Below, one piece after another: positions 1 to 13,439 of a DNA stretch of 64,000 bases. The notes below the pieces were generated by a model that saw only the letters and a program-made list of their open reading frames with translations, was not told the origin of the DNA and searched no databases. Location: assembly GCA_013397865.1 (NCBI GenBank), contig VZTI01003934.1:186001-250000 (forward strand). Direction: 5' to 3'. Position numbers and translations under genes: made by a program. The stretch comes from Struthidea cinerea. Its lineage: Eukaryota > Chordata > Aves > Passeriformes > Corcoracidae. The first letter of the stretch is position 1; each line of letters begins with the position of its first letter.

Positions 1-3000
1 GCCAACTTTATCAAATCCATGTTTTATTCACTTTTCTATCAAGAGAATTGTAAGCCTCCATATGGGGTCATTCAGTAAAACCCTGATTTTATATTATAAC
101 ACTTTTTAAAGAATTATGAACTTTTCAGATCTACTTGCAATTATGGAGAAATAAATTGTTCCTGTACCTTTTCTGTTAGTTTTTAACTACATGTGCATAT
201 TTATGCGTATGTATGTGAGGTCCAATTCTTTTTCATACAGTTCAGTTGTACTTTTACATTTCTAAATGAAAAATTGCACCTATTTTTTATTTCTTTACTC
301 TTTCTCTGTGGACATGGCACAAGGAACATCCTATTAATTACAGAAAAACTTTCTGCAAAGGTATCTTTACTGTTTTTATTCTACTGTCTAAATTCTGGGA
401 TTTAGTAGTCAGTCAATTTCAAGTTGAAAAAATAAGCTAAATAAACCATAAGAAATCGAAGATACAATTATCTCAGGGTACTAGCAACATAATATGAGAG
501 TGTTCCCCTGCAGGCTCTCAGTTCAAAGAGCACTCTGGGCAATTAATGAGCAGCTGTATTATTTTCACAGCCAGAAGTCTTCTGACAGCAGATTCCTGAT
601 TTAGGTCAGAGCACACAGATTACTTATTAAATTCCACCAGCATCTACTGATGCAGAGACACTTTAAAGTTTGTCAGAATGTTCTTGCAATAAATTAATAC
701 TTTACCTCTCTTCAAAATGTAGAATTTTCAATAGTTTAGTTGAAAAGTGAGGCATGTTTCACATTAATGTATTTCACTCTGTGGATTCCTTTATCGTGTT
801 TCTCAAGACTATTCATAGAAATGGTGAAAGAATGCACAATGATTCCCATATGGGGTTGGTCATCTTTGGCACAAATATTTTCCTGCTCCTTCCACAAATC
901 ATTCTGGTGTACCTGAAAGACATTCACATCTACATTGAGCTCTGTTTGGTTTCCCTTGATCCCAAATGCCAGATTGAATGCCCAGGAGAAGTCACTGTTT
1001 CGCTGAACTGTTCATATTACCCAGTAATTGTTGAACATTTCTACTAAAAGGATGACAAATAAGAAAGTTTGATTAAATTTCAGAGTTGGTCAATCTAAGA
1101 AGCAGATTTTTTCTGAGTGATATTTTTCTGGATGAGTTCACTCTGGGAGCCATCATTCTGGAAATACGTTGTACACTGGATCTCATACCTAGAAATTTTA
1201 TGATACTTCCTGTGGAGTAGTAAGTACCATTGTTCTGCAATGGTACCTTTGATATTGGGGAATGTTGTATGTTATTCTTCCAGGATTCTTTTTCTAGACT
1301 CAATTTCCTCAGTCTAGATGAGCCAAAGGAGCCATGTTCAGCTGCAGAATAGTTTTACGTTTGGCAACTACAACACCAGGATGGAGAGGAGATTCTAGTG
1401 TTACATTACTAGAATATGCACTGAAGGGTTCCCATTATGATAATGAGAACCTGGTATCATATTCCTGGACTGAAATGTTTGGGGAATAACTTGTTTATTC
1501 TTGTTGGGGCTAGAATTTATTAAAGCTCTGAAAATATTATTTTAAACCATTTTCCAAACAAAAATAAAGACACGATTTGCTGAGATATTCATACATTTAG
1601 TTCAATTCTGAACACAGCACTTCAGGAAAGACACTGTAAAACAAAAGAGGCCTCAGGAGAGAGATGAAAATGATTAGATATCCAAAGACTATATCCTTTC
1701 ATAAAGAAATGTAAAAGCTGAAGTTGTTAGGCTCAAAGAAGAGAAGACTGACATGAAACATAACAGTCTTCAGGTAAAAGATACTTTTGCAAAGAAAAGG
1801 AAATATTCTCTTGTCTTTGGAAGGAATGAGAAATAATTTGTGCGTACTACAGTGATAAACTTCAGTTAGAAATTAGAAATAAATGTTTAGTGACAATGTT
1901 GTTAAACTCCAGCAAGAGGCTGTCTAAGTAGGTTGCAGTTTCTCTGCCAGCTGGGGCTTCGATGGCTGATCTGCATGTCTCCCTTCCCTACTTCTCTGTC
2001 ATTCTCTTGATGTGGTTTTCTTGGTTCTCAATGCTTCCCCTCTTGTAAGACCAGAGTTTATGAGACCCAGCCCTCTGCATGAGAGGGTCAGCTCTGGTTT
2101 TCACTTTCATGAGGGAGAAAGAGGGGGTTTTTTGCTGTTCTCAGCCCCAGTCTTTTCAGCCACACAGTATAGCAGCCGTAGAGTTGCCTCTGGAGCACCA
2201 TCATTACTTTCTTTCACAAAGAAGATTTGTTCTGCCCTGGTAACCTAAAACAGGGAACAAAATTCTGTTCTGTTGTGGAAAGTCTATGCACACTCCCACA
2301 CACATGCCAGGATTGCTGCCTTTTCATGCTTGACAGTGAGTGCCACACAATGAGCACATCAGTGGCCAGGGACAGACAAGAACAATGACTTTCCTCCTTC
2401 ATGGAAACAAGTGCTAGAAGAGTGCTTCCAAAAACCCAAAGCATACACATTAAACTCCCAGAAAAATAAAGCTTTAGTTTTTCCCGGCTTTATGAGCATT
2501 TCTCTGTGAAGTCAGGGTCATGATTTTGTCAAAGATCACCTGTTTGCACACTAAGATGATTATCTTGTCACATACCTCTACAAATGTGGATATACCACCA
2601 AGTGTGTATTACGCAACAGGTGAAGAAAATGCATTTGTCAACTAGGCAGAAAAACTGGGATGTGAAGGTTATGAATGCCAAGGAAAAAGAGGACAGATAT
2701 TCTGTAATTGCCTTCAGGCTCCACAGAAGTCTTAGTCTGAGCCCATTGTAGTGAAGTTATAACACGGAATAATGTGGTTTCTCTTGTTCTAAGAGATCAG
2801 ACCACTCTGAAATTTCCTGGCCACCAGAGAAAAGGGAGAGTTGTTATAGAAAGGTATGGATGCAGTTCAATTCTTAAAATTCAATCATCTGTGACTCAAC
2901 TGCAATAATTAAAATAGTGCTGGCACCAGTCAGTGTAATAATTTTAGAAAGCTTCTGACAGTGCTCCGCTAGCTGTGACAGAAACGTAGTAATCAAGAAT

Positions 3001-3304
3001 GGGGCTGTCAGACATTAGTGCAATCTTTTGTTCCTTCATTTTACTTATTTAGTACTGATACAGTGTAGGTGAGCAGTCCTTGGATCCTAGCCTTCAGACC
3101 ATAATTTTTTATCTACCCACAAATTGGTTCATTCTTTTAAAAACAAGTCTCCTCATTGCCTCAACTCCATCCACATTTTTTTTCGCCTAAACAGAGACCC
3201 AGGTTTCCTGATAGTCTGTATGCTTTACTTGGAATATCACATTCTCTGCTCAAATGCTGCCATTGTGCTGATAGGTAATAAGTCAAAGACTACATAATTC
3301 AAAA
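1..3304. other. Intergenic, no gene recognised
   Basis: AT-rich. A stretch at 740-1330 gives short frames on the minus strand with a slightly protein-like composition, but stops and frame changes interrupt it and I recognise no family (see findings). The rest shows nothing. Confidence 0.6.
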
Positions 3305-3420
3305 AAGTCAGAAGGGTCCTCTGAAAGTCACCTAGTCCTACCCCCCACTCAAAGTGGGACAATCACAGATACCAAATCACATCACCTACAGACTTGTCAA
3401 GACTTGAAAAACTGAAGCAT
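3305..3420 (-). mobile_element. Old CR1 3' fragment, reverse orientation
   Basis: AGAAGGGTCCTCTGAAAGTC, ACCTAGTCCTACCCCCCACT and CAAAGTGGGACAATCACAGA resemble the inverted CR1 motif in which the family has GGGACCTCTGGAGGTCATCT. It is diverged and the edges are uncertain. Confidence 0.5.
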
Positions 3421-4060
3421 AAGAAGGTGGAAGGTCCTGTAGGAGGGTACTGCTACAGCTTGCACAGTGTCTGTGTTCATTCACAGGGAACGTTTCACTG
3501 AGATGTAACAATGGTAAGGAGACAAAAGCCTTTGGACACTGTTCTGAACACACACATTTCTATGTGTTAGTCCTTGTAATACAACATAAGGATGTTTGAA
3601 GACATCTGAGGTAAATAATCTCTTTTTTTATCTTTTGCAGTACAGAATGAATGACAGTTTCCATTACCTGTATGTTTATGATTGCTTTGACAAAATCCCA
3701 GAGCAACACGGATCATTTAACACAAATCTGTCATGAACAAGGTGTATAAAGTTAAGCAATACTGAAAAACAGCTGTCTTTTTCTCTGTTCCACAGTAAAG
3801 TTTTCACCCAAACAATTGCTCCAAATTAAGAGGTAAGGCCTCATGAAGAGTCACAGCTGATGTTTCACTGCTAGTAGAAGTGTTAGCTGTGAAAATAGAA
3901 TAGTGGGGTTGGGAGTGAAATCGAAGATATGGCTGTCACCTAGAGGGCCTGGGAACTGCGGTGTGGAAGTATTCCCTGACAGAATAAGTAGACCAGTTGA
4001 GAAGGGATCAGTGCATACTCACTAAATTCAGGCAAGTTCAGGAAGGAATTGTGCCTAATG

Positions 4061-4190
4061 AATCATAAAATAGTTTGGCTTGGAAGGGATCTTTAAAAGT
4101 CATCATGTCCAGCCCTCATGCCATGAGCAAGGACATGTTCAACTAGACCAGATTGGTCATAACCTGATCAAATGAAGTTGATCTGATAAC
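4061..4190 (-). mobile_element. CR1 3' fragment, reverse orientation
   Basis: On the plus strand AATCATAAAATAGTTTGGCT, TGGAAGGGATCTTTAAAAGT, CATCATGTCCAGCCCTCATG and CTAGACCAGATTGGTCATAA are the complement of the usual CR1 3' end, in which the ATTCTATGATT tail comes last. Confidence 0.7.
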
Positions 4191-7100
4191 CCTAATACAC
4201 AAGGAAAGTAGTGCACTCATACCACCTCTGAGAACAGTTGTACAGGCTTTGGCTCCTGACCACCTCCACCTGGCCCCATATGAGAGGACAGGTTTTTTTT
4301 CTAGAGACACCTCCTAAGAAGGTCCCTGCAATTTTCTTAGCATCAGCATGGTCATTATGTCTATTTCAGAGGCAGGAGGGTATCTGCATATCTGACTCTC
4401 CTGGGACTTTTTCCACAATCTCTTGCTGTACAGCTGAGAACAAAGTGATGGGTTAAATAAAAATGTATTTATATTGTGCAATGCCAGCGCTTACAGCCAG
4501 CTACGCTGACTGGTTTTCATACAGTATGTCTTGATTCCTTTCTTCTGCTTTGTATTAAGAGCAATTTACCACCAGCTTTCTGATGGTACCTCAGTACAGT
4601 GACACACAACATAGCCATTGTGCAACCTATTCTCAGATTCCACTATACATTTACAGATTTTTACATTTACATTTACATTTTGATAACTTGGAAAGAGATT
4701 TGTATGAAGTTATTTGTCTTAACTGTATCTTGCCAGGAGTGATATGATTTTATAATGGTAAGCAGTGCTTAAACAGCACTGAAAATGTACACTAACAGCT
4801 CAGGCCTATCAGCACTTACCATACATGTAAACCCTTCCTGCCAGCTTGTGCTAAGCAACCCAGGTCATCCTTTGTGACAGTTTGCTTCAACAGTGAGCCT
4901 ACCCCTGCCTATGGAGTGTCTCTTGACTAGTCTGCAGCTGATGTTTGTGGTTAAGGTGGCCTTTCCTCATCAGTCCTTTGCCTGATTCTGGGAAGAGTGA
5001 GTCACTGTGACACAGCAGGGCTGCCTAAGTCAGCTGCAGTCTAACAGGAAGACTACTTTGGACTGTACGCTGCACCTCAAAGGACTGGATTGCCAGGAAG
5101 CTAATCAAGATGACTTACAGGGACTTTAGCTATATGCACTGCCACATCCCCACTGGAGATATGGAGAGGGACTTCTGTGCAGGAAGAAAGCAGGTATTTC
5201 TTGAAGCACTAGGCCAGCTGTCCACAGGCAGTGCTCCTGATGGAATCTGGCAATGGCACGAAGAGGAAGCTTTCTGAGGAGAAATGGAGAGGCTCTGGGA
5301 AGGCCACTCTTAAGGAAAAGGCATACCATAGATATGGATGATATATGATATATTTTGGGCTATCATCTCAAAACTGCCATAGAAGCCAGAATATTTTAGG
5401 GATAAAGGACTGCAATAATCCCTTCAAAGAAGCACAGAGAATGCTTCCTCTTCCTGTTAACAAAAGTTTCACGAAAGTAGTATTTTTTTCTCTGCCACAC
5501 AAAAGACTCCAGCCTTTGCAGAAGACTGGAAAAGGCGTGCAAAGCACTGTGTGGTCTAATACATAAACAACAAGTAATTGGGGAAGAAGAAAGTTTATGA
5601 TTTTGTTTAAAGGTTATCTTCCAACACCAATAATTGAGTGTCTTATAATAAAAACAGTATAGCCTGGGCTTTTGCCCACAACTTGCAAGAAAGCATTCGA
5701 GAGACTTGTCTTCAAGAACTGCTGGCTCTTTCTTCCTGTATCCTATTTTTGCTTACATTTTTATAAAAGTAACAACATACTATAAGAAGGCAAAGAATTA
5801 GCTCTCTAGACGCATCTCCTAGTTGGAGACATCCAAGGATGGCCTTCCAAAACTCTAATATTTCCCCACCTAAAGCAACACTTTAGCATTCTTCAGAAGT
5901 CCATCACTTCTGCTCTGAAGCTCACAACAAAATCCGTAGGATTGGAAAACAAGTGCTTCTCTGCACTCATGCTGCTGAGAAGGATTCTGAACTCAGGGTT
6001 ACATGCTGTGGTGTGGTGAATATAGCCCAGTATGAGTTCCACCAGTACTTGTAGCTGCCAACATCAAGGACTGCTACAAAGGACTTAGGCGCCTCTGCAA
6101 GAAGAGAACCCTTTTTGCTTCATTTTTCTCCTAGACATCACTACTGCAAGCATGCATGGATATCCAGATGTTCCAACTACCATATGTACTCTTGGTAAAG
6201 GTGCCTTAGCACGCTGTTTTCACAGGAAGTACTCTAAGTTTCCCTGCCAGAAATCTCAGCAAAACTGAAGAGCTATTGCCAGAGGTACTCCTAAAGGAGG
6301 AAAAATGTTACTTTTGGCTTCAAATCCAGAAGGTGATTGTTTGGACTCCACAGAGCATGATAGCATGCTAATCACTGTATCTGATATTAAGCACAGTCTT
6401 TATACTATCCTAATCTGAGGCAATATAGCTAATAGAAACAAACTAATGTGGAGAATCTGAGCAATCATCAGATATTTAAGTGCCTAAATTCTTGGGAAGC
6501 TCCAGAACAATAAAGGTAAATCAGGCTAGACGATGCTGATTTTAATCCCTGCCCTCTCTTTAAGATTACCTCCTTAAGATACCTAAACAGTTTCCAAACA
6601 GAAAAAAAATTACAAGAAGTCTGATTAAGATTTCAGACTCTCTTTGCAAGGATTTGGCTGAATATTGATTTGGGAAGGCAGATGAAAAATACGGAAACAA
6701 TGAGAGGAGAAACTGCACTAAACATCGGCCCCCCACACTCCAGGGAAAATCCTAAAATAGTAAAACACTGTCACAGTGCCTCCTGAAAAAGTATTAGCTG
6801 TGGAAACTTACCTGAGAGTCTTCCTGTACTCAGGAATGCAAGACTAGTGTCTTTACTCACAGAACCAGGCACTCTTCCTATCTAGATCTTCTGCCAGTTT
6901 TTCTTCCTCCTACATGACTCTTAACTCTGGTATCTGCCTGGAGATAAAAAGTGAGAATTTCAGGCATCTTGCTCTTCTGAATGTGATACATGTTCAGAAA
7001 CTGCAGGTTTTTGGTTTCTCCTGCTCTAGATATTCCATAAAATTCCATATTATGTGTAATAAAGAAAACAGATACATCATTTAAAAATGTTTTGTACTGT

Positions 7101-7644
7101 AAATAAAACATTTGATTTGGTGGACAAAGATGGGTAAGAACTGACTAATGGATGGTGACTACTGCGTGTTTTTCTGATCATGCAGAGCTTAGCACTGTAT
7201 TTTCAGGAGAGTGAATCAGAAAAGCAGTTACACTCCAAATAGGCCTTTGTATTGTGGATCACTCTTATCAGACAGTAATTTCACCATGGTTTTCTAGAAA
7301 TAACCCGAGCTGGATCTTCTGGTATAAGACTGACTAATGACAGAGATTTTTTTGCAGACACTAGAGTGTTAAATTTAAAGCTTCCCTGATTAATCTAGGG
7401 GATATTGGCTACTTTTTGAGGAAGAAAACAAGAAATTTCTTGTTAACAGAAGGAATAAAAAATTTCAGGAAAAGCAGGCTATCTGTAGTGTCTTGGGAAC
7501 CACCAGTAACCCATCAGTTAAAAAAGAATCAGGAAAACAAAATCTACATCTTTAAAATACAGTATATGTACTAATTTTACTGATCAAGGCTTTTGACCTA
7601 AGCTGGGCCAAAGGAGAGCTAAGGGAAGGAAGGAAGTTAAGAGA
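4191..7644. other. Intergenic, nothing recognised
   Basis: AT-rich sequence with only short chance frames. A brief (ACATTT)n run occurs at about 4655-4680. No exon with convincing splice sites and a known protein was found. Confidence 0.65.
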
Positions 7645-8224
7645 CAGACCCACTACCAGCACAGGCTTGAGCTCTGCTCTGCGCTGGTGCAGCCTCACCT
7701 GCAGTCCTGGGTGCAGCTTTGGGTGCCGCAATATACGAAAGACATTCAGCTGTTAGAGAGCATCCAAAGGAGGGCCACAAGGAGGATGAGGGGCCTTGAG
7801 AGGAAGCCGTATGAGGAGTGGCTGAGGTCACTTGGTCTGTTCAGCCTGGAGAAGAGGAGACTGAGGGAAGACCTCATTGCAGTTGGCAGCTTCCTTGTGA
7901 GGGAAAAAGGAGGGGCAGACACTGATCTCTTCTCTGTGGTGACCAGTGACAAGACCCGAGGGAATGGCCTGAAGCTGTGTCAGGGGAAGTTTAGATTCCA
8001 CATTTGGAAAAGGTTTTTCACCCAGAGGATGGCTGGGCACTGGAACAGGCTCCCCAGAGAACTGGTCACAGCACCAAACCTGAATTAGTTCAAGAGGTGT
8101 TTGGACAATACATTTGGGCACATGGTGTGACTCTTGGGGATGACCCTGTTCAGGGCCAGGAGTTGGACTTGATGATCCTTGTGGGTCCCTTCCAACTCGG
8201 CATATTCTGTGATTTTGTGATTTT
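7645..8224 (+). mobile_element. CR1 LINE, 3' fragment (end of ORF2 and 3' end)
   Basis: One frame (7687-8085) keeps the C-terminal part of CR1 ORF2, downstream of the reverse transcriptase core: QLLESIQRRATRRMRGLERK, SLGLFSLEKRRLREDLIAVG, SDKTRGNGLKLCQGKF and AGHWNRLPRELVTAPNLN. It is followed by the typical 3' end GACTTGATGATCCTTGTGGG...CCTTCCAACTC and ATTCTGTGATTTTGTGATT. It is 5'-truncated, as nearly all CR1 copies are. The frame is open but too short to encode an active element. Confidence 0.93.
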
Positions 8225-8399
8225 ACCTTCCACAGGCAGAGCTGAGATCATGAGGGAGCTGGGGGGTTCAAGTACCACAAAACACAGCCGTAAGGCAAAG
8301 GTGTGACCTGCCTGGCACAGAATCACATTAAATGCACTACTCACCTGCTTGCATGTTGCTCATAGCACAGCTTTGCACTAGTGACTGGAGACTAAAGCC

Positions 8400-8950
8400 A
8401 CAACCCTTCCTCAGGGCAGCATTCCTCGAATGAAGACTGAGTGCATGGAGAAGCTCCTGCATCCAGGACAGAGAGCAGGATGGTGGCTGCTCCTGCAGGG
8501 CAGGGCCCAAAGGGGTCCCCAGGATGTCAGGGCCTGTCCCACTGACAGAGACAACAGCTGGGTCTGACTGACAGGACCAGGTTCATGGTCCTGGGCCAGG
8601 GCTGGCCAAAAAGCCAACCCACAGGGCTGGGCTCAGCTCCATCATGGCCATGGGGACAGGCCATGCCAGGTGCACTGGCCCAAACATGGGTGGAGGCCCA
8701 GAGCCGAGGTGTTCCACAGGCACAGCTGAGGTGGAGGCCAGCGCCTGCCAGGGCAGGCAGAGGCTGAGGGCCCTGGGCTGGGCTTACAGTGAGCCCCTGG
8801 GCCTCTGGCTGTGGGGAGGCTCCGGCTGAGGCAGGTCCGGGCCTGGTGGTACCCCCAGAGCTGGCACTTGTGGTCTGGAGGGGCCCTAAAGGTGACACTG
8901 GTGCTTCCAGCGAGCTGTGGGCCTGGGCTCTGTGACAGCCTTACAAAACA
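8400..8950. other. GC-rich, CpG-poor block
   Basis: About 550 nt rich in CAGG, CTGGG and GGCC words (for example GGCCCTGGGCTGGGCTTACA), unlike the AT-rich flanks, directly right of a CR1 copy. It has open frames on both strands because stops are rare in such sequence, but none looks like a known protein. It may be decayed repeat. Confidence 0.5.
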
Positions 8951-11900
8951 TCAGTGCTAAGGTTCTTCTATTGCTGCTTTTTGTACTCCTCTATTTCTTT
9001 TTTGCAATCCTTTCTTTGAATTATTTTCATTTGTTTCCTGTATTTTGTGAAAAAAAATTTTTAGTAGAGTTCCTCAAACTCAGTCTTTTGATTGAGCTGG
9101 TTGGTCCTCAGGAGGATTTCACTCACCTGTGGGAGCCACGGCTTCCCTAAATCTACAGCTGAAAATAATCTTTGGGCTATTTTCTCACTAGGTCCCCACA
9201 CTTGTGTTGGGAACAAACCACTTGTCCCCTCTAAGCCCTGGTGAACACCGGCTCCTGGGGCTGCAGCAAGCTCCACAATGCACTCCACGCAAGTTCCCCC
9301 TGTCCTTGCAGTGCTGCAGCCATGATTGCATGGATGAGGCTTATAGGGCTTTGGTTTCCCATGGAATGCCCATGAGTCCTTGTCCTCTTGTGTGCATGTA
9401 GTTAATCATTTTTGAAAAGCAACTTTGCCATAAAATTTCGTATCTGCTGTTGGAGCTTTAATCTCATTTGCTGGAGAAAGTAAGATAAATAGTGAATGGA
9501 AATAATCAAACTGCTGTGCCATAACTGCGTATTTTCTTTACATTCAGCTTCTAACAGACCCTCAGCCCTTTGAAATGTTCAGTTTGCAATTCAAGTTCAA
9601 AATCTTTATTTTTTGTTCCTTGTCTTGTTTGCTCAGTGCCTCACTCCCACTATTCTGCTGAAAAACTTTTGAGTGTGAGTAACTAAGCCAGAAATAACAC
9701 ATGCACCAAGCTGCTACAATTAATCCACCAGTTAGACTAATACAGCCCAATTTTAAATTCTAGTTTTCCTGATTTATTTTCTGTATAAAACATTGCACTT
9801 TTTAATCTATCACACCAAAACTTCTGCTCTGAATCAAAAACTTCTAAGAAGGGTGTATTTTTACCAGAGTTAAAAGACTGTAGGGGATAAACATGGCGCT
9901 CAGGACAGAATGAAGAATGAAAAGAAATCTGGTACATCTTGCACTTCCACACATCCGCAGCTGATCTGGGTTGATCATGCCACTTTCAGAAAGGAACAAT
10001 TATCTTTACAACCCTCTTTTCCATAAGAAAAAAGATTACACAAGGCATTTTCAAATGTCATTTCATGATTTCCAAAACAGCTCCTAGCATTTGCTCTCTA
10101 CAGTGATTGGCTCACTCCTGTTCCTCAAAGATGTTAAATTTTAACAGCCTGTTCTGTATTTTAACTTAAAAACTAAACTCCTCTTTTTCCCTCTTCCCCT
10201 TTCTATTCAAGAATTCAAATGTTCACTGTTGCTTTTATATACCTGATATTGTTCAATAATAACTTTGCACCTACCTGATGAAAATTTAGAAAAGCCTCTA
10301 GTCTTTCCAGCTTGTTTGCCACTGTCTCAAGTCTGATTTTTCTAGAACATTTTCGGTTTTATTTTTTGCTTGTGAGAGTAACAGATCACAATATTCACAT
10401 TTTGAATATTGGCCATTGTACTGTAAAGAAGTTCAGTTCTCAAATTTTTATTGAAAACTAATTTCAAATATTTTTAGCTATGCCAATTAAGAGTTTGGGC
10501 CTAACTCTCTAGTTGTAAATGTTTGTATTTTTTCTTTTATGGGAATATTGGATTGTGGATACTCTACACTCAGTAGAAAATGGGTACAGTTTTATCCTTC
10601 TGCAAAACATTTGAACTTACGGTAATCACATTGGGTACTGTTTATACGCAATTATCACATTTAGCACGGCATCACAAACATACCAGATATCACTTACAGC
10701 TTTTTTTAAAAATTACATTAGATATTTATACTTGAATTGAACTGTTTCTGTGAATTGAGAAAGTAATCCAAGCTGGAAGAAAATTTCAAGCACGTGCAAG
10801 CAAATTGAGACCATTTTTCAACTGCTGATCTAAAGTTTCTGCAGTTATCTTTGCAAACTTTTCTTGGGTATTTCTGGGGCTTTTTTTCACATTTCCCTTT
10901 CTTTGATATATTTCTAAATCTACATTCCTTTGAGGCTAACAGTATACAATTTTAGCCATTTTTAGGTTGCATTAGTCCCTGGAGCTAAACCTAAGCAAAC
11001 TTTTAGACACTCATTTTCCATAATTACCACAGAATTAAGCCATTTAATAGAGTTTTCTTTGCTGTTCTATTTATGACATTCCTCTCTACATTTCTGCTGG
11101 AGCACTAAAGAAACATTTGTAGGTGTGTTGGAGGTTTTTGGCAGTGCAGCTACATCTTGTCTTACAGCAATTTCCTTCTCACACATTTTAAAACATTTCT
11201 ACATTGATTATCCTCTTTGTGAATATATGTCTACCTAATGTACACATTCTCCTAACAAGCCCTGGCACATTTACAAGCATTGAAGAAGTATTTTCTTTTC
11301 TAAAACAATTGTAAGCTATTTATTTCCAAGATTTTATCTTTACACCTAAATTACGTATGCCTGGCAAATTATTTCTGTGCAATATATTCTCAGTCGCATT
11401 TAATGAGAATACATTTTTGTCAATTTTTTTCTTAATGTACATTAATACCTCACAGCCTGATAAATATGTATTAAGATTTCAGCCTATAAGTAGTTGTTCC
11501 AGGCTCTTGACATAGCTCTTCCTTTAATGTTTTCAAAATAATTATTTTGTGTTGCACAAAATCCATTTACTAAGTTTCTTGGTAAGCCTTTTCAGTCCTT
11601 GTGCTTGGGCTTTGTGAAATAGTTTTGCTTATGACAGTTGTACTGTCACTTCAGAAATGCTGGGAGTCACTTCAGCCTCTGTTGCTTCCTTGCGCAGTCC
11701 TGCGTGCTGCTCCCTGTCAGTGCGTGCTGATTGCCTTTTCCAGACTCCTTGGATCTTTTAACCTTCATTCTTCTGTGCTTGTTTGCACTGTTGCTGTTTC
11801 AGGTGTTTATTTAATACCATCCAGGATAGTTTAAGCTTTTTGCCTTCCAACACTTGGAACCTTAGTGGTTTTATTTTGCTTCCTGGTGCATTTGATTGTT

Positions 11901-13439
11901 GTTTACTAAGTATAAATTGGGCAATTCTAACTATATTTTCCTCAGTTGTGGATATTGACATCTTATTGCAAAATGGCCTTGCACTAGATAGCCTTTCTCC
12001 AACATCTTTTTACTCATGTTTATTGTAAGGGCTTTATTTATTCCTTTCTGGAACTCTGTGTTCTTTGGTACCCAACTGACTTTTCTTAACTTACCTTGTC
12101 TTTTTGACAGATATCTAGCCTCTGAATCAGCAACCTTTTTTAAAGCTGCTTTACTTCCCTTCCTCATGGTGCTCAGGGTTAAACATGACTCATGCACATT
12201 CCAATTTGCCTGCCACACTTTTGCAGCGTTTCAGGTACCTGGGGGTTTGGTTTCCTTGTCTCATATACACAAGCCATTACGCAGCTTCTTGACACACTCT
12301 TTTTCCTACCCTGCTCCTGGCATAACTGCCTGTGTTTGGCTGCTAGTGAAGATGATGCTCCTGGTACCAAGGAAGACTCTTCCACAGTAGCTAGAATGAA
12401 GTCAGTTGGGGACTTGGAATCCAGAGGAGACCTCAATAAAACACCATCAGCTTCCCCAGCTGGACACTCCTGTGTCTCTGCACCTCTTTTCCCAAGGTTT
12501 CCTCTTGGCAGGGCAGGCAGGAGGGCCTCGCAGCAGTGCAATGGTGGTAGGGTGATGAAGTAACTGTGTGAGCACAGTATGTGCTCCCTGAATAGACAAA
12601 GCACTTTCCTCTGCAGGGTTGCAAGATGAGCACCGTCCACCAGCACCATGTTCGTCCAGAGTAAACAAAGGCTAAGGTATTGCAGACCAAAACATTAACT
12701 AGGTTGTCATAGCATTAAAATGCTGAGATTTCAGCTTCTCTTGAGTGAAATTTAAATCTTTCTGTAGTCTCATTTTCCTTCATTCTGCACCAAATGCACC
12801 ATTTTAATTCTATTATCATGAGCCTGGACAATTGACTTTTTTTAATCCAAAAGGATTGGTTTCTGTGGAGGACAGTCATAGTTTTCTTCATTCCTCAGTT
12901 TTCTGTGAAAGTCACATTCTGTGCGTCAGAACTGTTCAGTCCTAACCCTAATGCACTTAATGTCTTCATTTAGGCCATGAAGTAAAGCTGAAAGCGTGTT
13001 CAGGCTTGGAGAGAGAGAGGGACAGATATGATGAAACAGCCATTGTGGTATACCCATTGTTTGACCACTTGAGAACTGTATGACCTTTGAGTTTACTGAG
13101 AAATATGAATAAACATGTGAACATAGTGAGCCATTTCTCTTCTCTGAAAGCTTATTGTGTGTTCAGGTTTTTGAAAGAGACTTTTGTAACATTTGTTTTT
13201 GTCAAAGATAAAGGACAATTCCTCCTAGCTACCTTTACTCAGCTCCAGTGCACACATTGTGGAGTTTTTTCTGTACAGCATGAAAAGAAACAGCAACTCC
13301 AGTGAGCATAAATATTTGAGGACAGATTAGAATTTTCTGTCCCTATCATACATTCTTTAAAAAAAGCCTGACTTGGTTTTGTTCATGTTTTTCCAGGAGG
13401 CACAAGCAATTCTGCAGAACTAATCTAGATGGAACAGAA
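8951..13439. other. Intergenic, nothing recognised
   Basis: T-rich on the plus strand between 9.4 and 12 kb. Several frames of 70-156 codons at 11.6-12.7 kb overlap on both strands; none resembles a known protein. Confidence 0.6.

Noticed and set aside
11931..12649. Overlapping minus-strand frames of 95 and 156 codons, one Lys-rich
   Set aside because: Plus-strand frames of similar length overlap them, no splice-compatible continuation or family motif was found, and stops surround them.
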